Notes under the pieces: model-generated
Databases searched by the model: none
What the model saw: the letters and a program-made list of their open reading frames with translations, nothing else
Told to the model about the DNA's origin: nothing
Translations under genes and position numbers: made by a program
In this document: one piece after another, positions 59,864 through 64,000 of the stretch
Numbering within the stretch: position 1 is the stretch's first letter
Layout of the letters: each line of letters starts with the position of its first letter
NCBI RefSeq assembly: GCF_963678865.1
Contig: NZ_OY787459.1
Span: forward strand, 2,756,501 to 2,820,500
Origin: Maridesulfovibrio sp.
Lineage (GTDB): Bacteria > Desulfobacterota > Desulfovibrionia > Desulfovibrionales > Desulfovibrionaceae
Length of the DNA: 64,000 nucleotides
Direction of reading: 5' to 3'

Positions 59864-61030
59864 ATGAACCTCGCAGATAATATTCTTGAAGCGATGAAAA
59901 CCGTGCTCCCGCAGGGCGGAGGATTCCTCCCCCTGCATGAGCCGGTATTTCCCGGAAACGAACTGGCTTACACCAAAGAGTGTATCGACACCACTTTTGT
60001 CTCTTCTGTAGGGAAATTCGTGGACCGGTTCGAGGAAATGCTTGCTGATTACACCGGAGCGAAACGCGCTATTGCAGTGACTAACGGAACCGCTGCCCTG
60101 CACATGGCTCTTATGCTGGCCGGAGTTAAGGCTGGTGATGAAGTTATTATTCCCGGTCTGACTTTTGTAGCCACTGCCAACGCTGTAGCTTACATTGGCG
60201 CGGTGCCTCATATCGCTGATTCGGAAGAAAAAACTCTCGGTCTTGATGCGCAAAAACTGGATGCCCACTTGAGTGAAGTTGCCGAAGTCCGTAATGGCGA
60301 GTGCTTCAACAAGGAGACCGGGCGCAGAATTTCCGCTCTGGTTCCTATGCATGTTTTCGGCATTCCTCTTGATGTGGACGGATTGCTTGCTGTCTGCGAA
60401 AAATTTTCCATTCCCATGGTCGAAGATGCTGCGGAAGCAATCGGCTCCTTTTACAAGGGCAAGCATTGCGGCAGGTTTGGTAAGATCGCTTCGCTCAGCT
60501 TTAATGGCAACAAGACCATAACCACCGGGGGCGGTGGAGCCATCCTTACTGATGATGCTGAAATGGCTGATCTTTGCAAGCATCTGACCACAACAGCCAA
60601 AAGCCCGCACAAATGGGAATATTTCCACGATATGGTCGGTTATAACTACCGTATGCCCAACATCAATGCTGCGCTCGGTTGTGCTCAGATGGAAAAGCTT
60701 GACGAGATTCTGGCCAGCAAACGAAAACTTGCTGAAAAATACGCTACGGCATTCAAAGATGTCGAAGGTGTTCGTTTCCTGACTGAACCGCAAGAATGCA
60801 GCAGTAACTATTGGTTCTGCACTCTCGTTCTTGAAAAAGGTTTCGAGGGTGACCGTGATTCCATTCTGGAAGCTACCAACGGTGCTGCCTACATGACCCG
60901 TCCCCTGTGGACTGCCATGCATCGTTTACCCATGTTTGAAAATTGTCCGCGTACCGACATGAGTGTTGCCGAATCTCTTGAAAAGAGAGTGATCAACATT
61001 CCTAGTGGAGCGGGGATAGTAGGGGTTTAG
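59864..61030 (+). CDS. LegC-type DegT aminotransferase
   Basis: A 388-residue PLP enzyme of the DegT/DnrJ family, with LPLHEPVFPGNELAY at the start, AVTNGTAALHMALMLAG, VEDAAEAIGS and the PLP-lysine region SFNGNKTITTGGGGA (Lys near residue 215). This wording is that of the LegC/NHT aminotransferases placed in nonulosonic acid loci, which install the 4-amino group of legionaminic-like sugars. The order with CMP-nonulosonate synthetase and NeuB-type synthase downstream supports this. It begins immediately after the stop of the epimerase gene and ends 3 bases before the next start. The exact amino sugar is not fixed. Confidence 0.9.
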   Translation: MNLADNILEAMKTVLPQGGGFLPLHEPVFPGNELAYTKECIDTTFVSSVGKFVDRFEEMLADYTGAKRAIAVTNGTAALHMALMLAGVKAGDEVIIPGLTFVATANAVAYIGAVPHIADSEEKTLGLDAQKLDAHLSEVAEVRNGECFNKETGRRISALVPMHVFGIPLDVDGLLAVCEKFSIPMVEDAAEAIGSFYKGKHCGRFGKIASLSFNGNKTITTGGGGAILTDDAEMADLCKHLTTTAKSPHKWEYFHDMVGYNYRMPNINAALGCAQMEKLDEILASKRKLAEKYATAFKDVEGVRFLTEPQECSSNYWFCTLVLEKGFEGDRDSILEATNGAAYMTRPLWTAMHRLPMFENCPRTDMSVAESLEKRVINIPSGAGIVGV

Positions 61031-61033
61031 TTG

Positions 61034-61741
61034 ATGGACAAAGCTATAGCGGTAATTCCTGCTCGCGGTGGCTCCAAACGTCTTCCCAAAAAGAATATTA
61101 AGCCGCTGCTGGGTGTGCCTATGATCGGGTATACTATTCAGGCTGCTCTTGAGTGCGGTTTGTTTGAGCGTGTGGTTGTCTCAACTGATTGTCCTGAGAT
61201 CGCGGAGGTCTCTCAAAAGTTGGGTGCGGAAGTTCCTTTCATACGGGAAGCAGGCATTGCTGATGACATTACCCCGGTCTCAGCAGCAACACTGGATGCA
61301 TTAAACAGGGTTGACCCTGAGGGTAGCCGCTATGGTTATGTCTGCCAGTTGATGGCCAACTGTCCTATGCGCGATGCAGGTGACATTTCCGCCAGCTATG
61401 AGCATTTTACACAGCACGGAGCCGGGGCCCAGATAAGCGTTACCCGGTATGGCTGGCTTAATCCATGGTGGGCTATGGAAATGGATGAAGGGCAACCGCT
61501 CAGGCCGGTTTTCAAGGAAAAGCTCACTGCGCGCAGTCAGGATCTTGCTGACCTCTTTTGTCCTACGGGAGCTATCTGGTGGGCCAAAAGTGAAGTTCTT
61601 CGGGCTGAAGGAACTTTTCACACTGATGAAAAAATAGGTTGTGAAATTAATTGGGTTAATGCCGTGGACATTGATGACGAGAATGACTGGGCCATGGCCG
61701 AGTTTTTAATGTCCAGAAGACTTGCAGGAGAGTCTTCTTGA
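61034..61741 (+). CDS. CMP-nonulosonic acid cytidylyltransferase (NeuA-like)
   Basis: A 235-residue nucleotidyltransferase activating a sialic-acid-like sugar with CTP. The family signature IPARGGSKRLPKKN binds CTP; LMANCPMRD and the RSQDLADLF..TGAIWWAK segments are typical of NeuA/PseF/LegF. ATG 61034 is preferred to the TTG three bases earlier. It overlaps the next glycosyltransferase start by 4 bases. With the NeuB-type synthase at 62622 it shows that the glycan contains a nonulosonic acid; whether Neu5Ac-, legionaminic- or pseudaminic-type cannot be told. Confidence 0.9.
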   Translation: MDKAIAVIPARGGSKRLPKKNIKPLLGVPMIGYTIQAALECGLFERVVVSTDCPEIAEVSQKLGAEVPFIREAGIADDITPVSAATLDALNRVDPEGSRYGYVCQLMANCPMRDAGDISASYEHFTQHGAGAQISVTRYGWLNPWWAMEMDEGQPLRPVFKEKLTARSQDLADLFCPTGAIWWAKSEVLRAEGTFHTDEKIGCEINWVNAVDIDDENDWAMAEFLMSRRLAGESS

Positions 61742-62634
61742 GCAACACAGCCCTGTACACGACTATTTATCCGGGCGAAGAGTTATACCTGAAGCCGTGG
61801 TTCGATTCCGTTGCAGCTCAGACCGATAATGATTTTGATATTGTTATCGGCCTTGATGCTTTTACCCCGGAGCAGGTCTTCGAACATGTGGGGCAGGAAT
61901 TTGAAGCCCGGTTTGTGTCTGCTGATGCTGGGGCAACTCCGGTGGAAGTGCGTACTAAACCTATTGAATTGATCATCAACGAATATGATCAGGTGGTTTT
62001 TACTGACAGCGATGATGTTCTTTTCCCGCAGCGGGTTGAAAGGGCTAAGAAGCAGTTACAGCATTGCGACCTGACGGCATGTGCATTGGAGATCATCAAT
62101 GAGGACGGAAGTGCTGCAGGGCAGCTTTTTCCTCTTAAAGAGAATGCTACACTTGAAGAGTTGTTACCGTTTGCGAATGTTTTTGGGCTTTCCAATACAG
62201 CTTACCGCTGTGAGCTTCTGCGCAGAGTACTGCCCGTGCCATGCGAATGTGTGATGATGGATTGGTTCATGGCGACTAAGGCGTGGTTTCTCGGTGCTGA
62301 AATTTACAGGGATTCTGCTCCCATGATGAGCTATAGACAGCATGGAAGCAATACTGCGCGTGTTCTGGCTCCTTTTACGGAAAAACAGATAATAAATGGA
62401 TTCAGGTTGCTGAAATTGCATTATTCATTATTGTCTGATCATGTGCTCGCTGATTATCCGGATAAAATGGAATTATTCAGGGGAGCTGACACAAGACTGG
62501 ACATTTTTATTGATTCCATGAAAGACGAAGCTAAGTTGAATACTTATTTGATTTCACTGAACAAACTTGAAGAAGAACATATCTGGTGGTCATGGCTGGC
62601 CCATCCCCAATTGGAGGAAATATGGAAAAATTAA
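61738..62634 (+). CDS. Family 2-like glycosyltransferase
   Basis: A 298-residue GT-A-fold protein. The N-terminal LYTTIYPGEELYLKPWFDSV is followed by the metal-binding DSDD (VVFTDSDDVLFPQR) near residue 90 and a C-terminal domain with a MMDWFMATKAWFLGA segment and SYRQHGSNT. It probably transfers a sugar in glycan assembly, perhaps the CMP-activated one next to it, although sialyltransferases usually have other folds. It starts at a TTG with AGGAGAG upstream, overlapping the previous gene by 4 bases, and overlaps the synthase by 13 bases. Confidence 0.82.
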   Translation: MSNTALYTTIYPGEELYLKPWFDSVAAQTDNDFDIVIGLDAFTPEQVFEHVGQEFEARFVSADAGATPVEVRTKPIELIINEYDQVVFTDSDDVLFPQRVERAKKQLQHCDLTACALEIINEDGSAAGQLFPLKENATLEELLPFANVFGLSNTAYRCELLRRVLPVPCECVMMDWFMATKAWFLGAEIYRDSAPMMSYRQHGSNTARVLAPFTEKQIINGFRLLKLHYSLLSDHVLADYPDKMELFRGADTRLDIFIDSMKDEAKLNTYLISLNKLEEEHIWWSWLAHPQLEEIWKN

Positions 62635-63674
62635 ATATAAACGGTAGATTGGTAGGTCCCGGTGAACCTCCTTACTTTATCGCAGAAATCGGTTCCAATC
62701 ATAATGGTGACATGGAACTGTGTAAAAAAATGATTGATTCTGCAATAGAGTGCGGTGCAGATGCGGTTAAATTCCAGTCTTGGAGCAAGAAAACCCTTAT
62801 TTCCAAGGCCGAATATGAACGCAATACAACTTATTCCGATACCCACCGCCATTTCGGCACTCTAAAGGAAATGGTGGAAAAATATGAGTTCACTCATGAA
62901 CAGCACCTTGAGATTCTTGCCTACTGCAAAGAAAAAGGCGTGGATTTCATGTCTTCCGCTTTTTCTCCCGAAGAAGTGGATATGCTTTTGGATATGGGCA
63001 TAGATTACATCAAGCTTGCTTCCATGGATGTGACACATTTGCCGCTGCTTAAATATATCGGCAGCAAGGGATGTCAGGTACTGCTTTCCACCGGCATGGC
63101 AAGTATGGGCGAAATTGAGACCGCGGTGCGGACATTGAGAGAGGCCGGTTCCGGGCCTATCCTGCTTTTTCATTGTATTTCAATTTATCCTCCGGAATAT
63201 GAAGATATCCATTTGAATAACATTAAAACCCTGCAACAGGCTTTTGATCTTCCCGTCGGGTTCAGCGACCATACCATCGGATCTTCCATTCCTCTTGCTT
63301 CCGTGGCTATTGGGGCTTGCATGGTTGAAAAGCATTTCACCACAGACAAGGATATGGAAGGCTGGGATCACTGGATTTCCGCTGATCCTGCCGAACTGGA
63401 AGTTATCTGCAGGCAGGGCATGAATGTCTGGAAAGCTCTCGGCTCAACAGTACGCACTGTAAGTGAAGCTGAGATGGAAAAGCGTAAGAAATTCCGCCGT
63501 CGCCTGGTGACCACCCGTGCTGTGAAAAAAGGTGAAACCTTCAAGGTTGAAGATTTTGATTTCCTCCGTCCCGGCACAGGAATTGGCCCTGAGGAGTTGG
63601 ATTACGCTGTGGGCCGCGTTGCTTCCCGTGATCTTGCAGATGGTGATGAACTCGAGTGGACTGATTTTGAGTGA
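62622..63674 (+). CDS. NeuB-family nonulosonic acid synthase
   Basis: A 350-residue enzyme condensing phosphoenolpyruvate with an N-acyl mannosamine-type sugar to make a nine-carbon acid. The barrel (about 1-280) has YFIAEIGSNHNGDMELCKKMI, DAVKFQSWSKKTLIS, ASMDVTHLPLL, LSTGMAS and the GFSDHTIG segment; the C-terminal SAF (antifreeze-like) domain (about 285-350) has TTRAVKKGETF. The ATG at 62622 has GGAGG and overlaps the glycosyltransferase gene by 13 bases; the frame to 62586 is discarded. NeuB, PseI, LegI and SpsE share this layout, so the sugar is not identified. It is the last plus-strand gene visible in the cluster. Confidence 0.92.
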   Translation: MEKLNINGRLVGPGEPPYFIAEIGSNHNGDMELCKKMIDSAIECGADAVKFQSWSKKTLISKAEYERNTTYSDTHRHFGTLKEMVEKYEFTHEQHLEILAYCKEKGVDFMSSAFSPEEVDMLLDMGIDYIKLASMDVTHLPLLKYIGSKGCQVLLSTGMASMGEIETAVRTLREAGSGPILLFHCISIYPPEYEDIHLNNIKTLQQAFDLPVGFSDHTIGSSIPLASVAIGACMVEKHFTTDKDMEGWDHWISADPAELEVICRQGMNVWKALGSTVRTVSEAEMEKRKKFRRRLVTTRAVKKGETFKVEDFDFLRPGTGIGPEELDYAVGRVASRDLADGDELEWTDFE

Positions 63675-64000
63675 TTATTCTGCTAGGTTCTGCTCCGCAT
63701 ACGGGTAGTTATTTTTATCAAATTCATCCAGCCAAATAATCAGTTGGCCGTCCACCTGTTTGAGGTAATTATTAAATTTTTCTATCTCATCAGTATTAAC
63801 GGTACATACGTAGATTGATGGCGGGTTTTGTTTTTTGCTAATAAAAACGCCAGTTTTAAAACCCTGCTCAGTCAGTCTGTAATTAAGAGAATTAGCGAGG
63901 TAATAGCCCCATTCTTTTTTTGTGTAATCGGAACTGTAGTTGTTTTCATCAATAAAGGTAACCTGCTCGTCTACTGCCAATTCTATGCTTCCGCAATCAG
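63675..64000 (-). CDS. Unidentified small acidic protein (partial, start beyond the window)
   Basis: The minus-strand frame is open from a stop at 63675 to the window edge, at least 108 residues. A TTG at 63980 could start it, but the residues before it (DCGSIE) read as protein, so the gene probably begins outside. It is soluble, with alternating strands and helices (EWGYYLANSLNYRLTEQGFKTGVFISK and IYVCTVNTDEIEKF, partly quoted). No family recognised. Its stop abuts the NeuB-type gene stop on the other strand, with no room for a terminator. Confidence 0.65.
   Translation of the reverse strand, partial: DCGSIELAVDEQVTFIDENNYSSDYTKKEWGYYLANSLNYRLTEQGFKTGVFISKKQNPPSIYVCTVNTDEIEKFNNYLKQVDGQLIIWLDEFDKNNYPYAEQNLAE

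Noticed and set aside
58859-60922. 687-codon minus-strand frame across the epimerase and LegC-type genes
   Set aside because: It spans two clear genes on the plus strand, and its translation has no recognisable motif.
63675-64000. Possible RraB-like RNase E inhibitor
   Set aside because: Size and acidity reminded me of RraB, but no diagnostic motif could be aligned, and the N-terminus is outside the window.
1-64000. CRISPR array, prophage or rRNA operon
   Set aside because: No regular short repeats with spacers, no integrase or phage structural genes and no rRNA sequence were found.

Overview
The window looks like a chromosome segment of a Gram-negative, probably marine, sulfate-reducing deltaproteobacterium of the Desulfovibrio/Maridesulfovibrio type. 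The reasons are the divergent rpoH and metH genes (an order I recall from Desulfovibrio genomes), a short methionine synthase without a reactivation domain, NtrY/NtrX preceded by a DUF4390 gene, intergenic hairpin repeats carrying CTCCGGCGG, outer-membrane lipoproteins, a secretin and moderate GC content. No rRNA operon, CRISPR array, phage or transposase was seen. The species is inferred from memory of gene order, not from a database search.

Layout. 0-10 kb: a periplasmic beta-carbonic-anhydrase-fold protein that has lost both zinc-binding cysteines; a minus-strand operon DUF4390, ntrY, an HD-GYP response regulator, ntrX; and a giant AsmA-like DUF748 protein. 10-19 kb: small unknowns, transketolase and rpiB, then a tightly overlapping minus-strand operon rpoH, HD-domain protein, TPR lipoprotein, LolB-like lipoprotein and coiled-coil protein, ending beside tRNA-Tyr. 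19-26.7 kb: metH, a TlpA-type thioredoxin lipoprotein, a short ArgA-type acetyltransferase, hpt, a zinc-ribbon/DUF3426 membrane protein and radA. 27-38 kb: wecB, a potABCD polyamine transporter behind a leader with tandem hairpins, an MscS channel with an APS kinase, a lone KAS III-like enzyme, a secreted unknown and a family 9 glycosyltransferase.

The most interesting part is 37.8-46.4 kb: a small CPBP-family (Rce1-like) intramembrane protease, a type II secretin (GspD), its ATPase (GspE), an STT3/PglB oligosaccharyltransferase, and then a 725-residue secreted protein with 24 N-X-S/T sequons. This protein ends in a Ser-rich linker, one Cys, a hydrophobic segment and a basic tail. I read this as a dedicated route that N-glycosylates, secretes and anchors one abundant surface protein. 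From 46.5 to 63.7 kb follows the likely glycan factory: an O-acyltransferase, a 3-dehydrogenase/3-aminotransferase pair (WbpB/WbpE-like), a deacetylase, a FemAB-like transferase, a winged-helix regulator, glycosyltransferases, two sugar epimerases/dehydratases, a PglK/MsbA-like ABC flippase, and a LegC-type aminotransferase with CMP-nonulosonate synthetase and NeuB-type synthase. Together they suggest that a glycan containing a sialic-acid-like sugar is built on a lipid carrier, flipped, and passed by PglB to the sequon-rich protein. No initiating phosphoglycosyltransferase and no GspC/F-M genes lie in the window, so both the glycan pathway and the secretion machine must be completed elsewhere.
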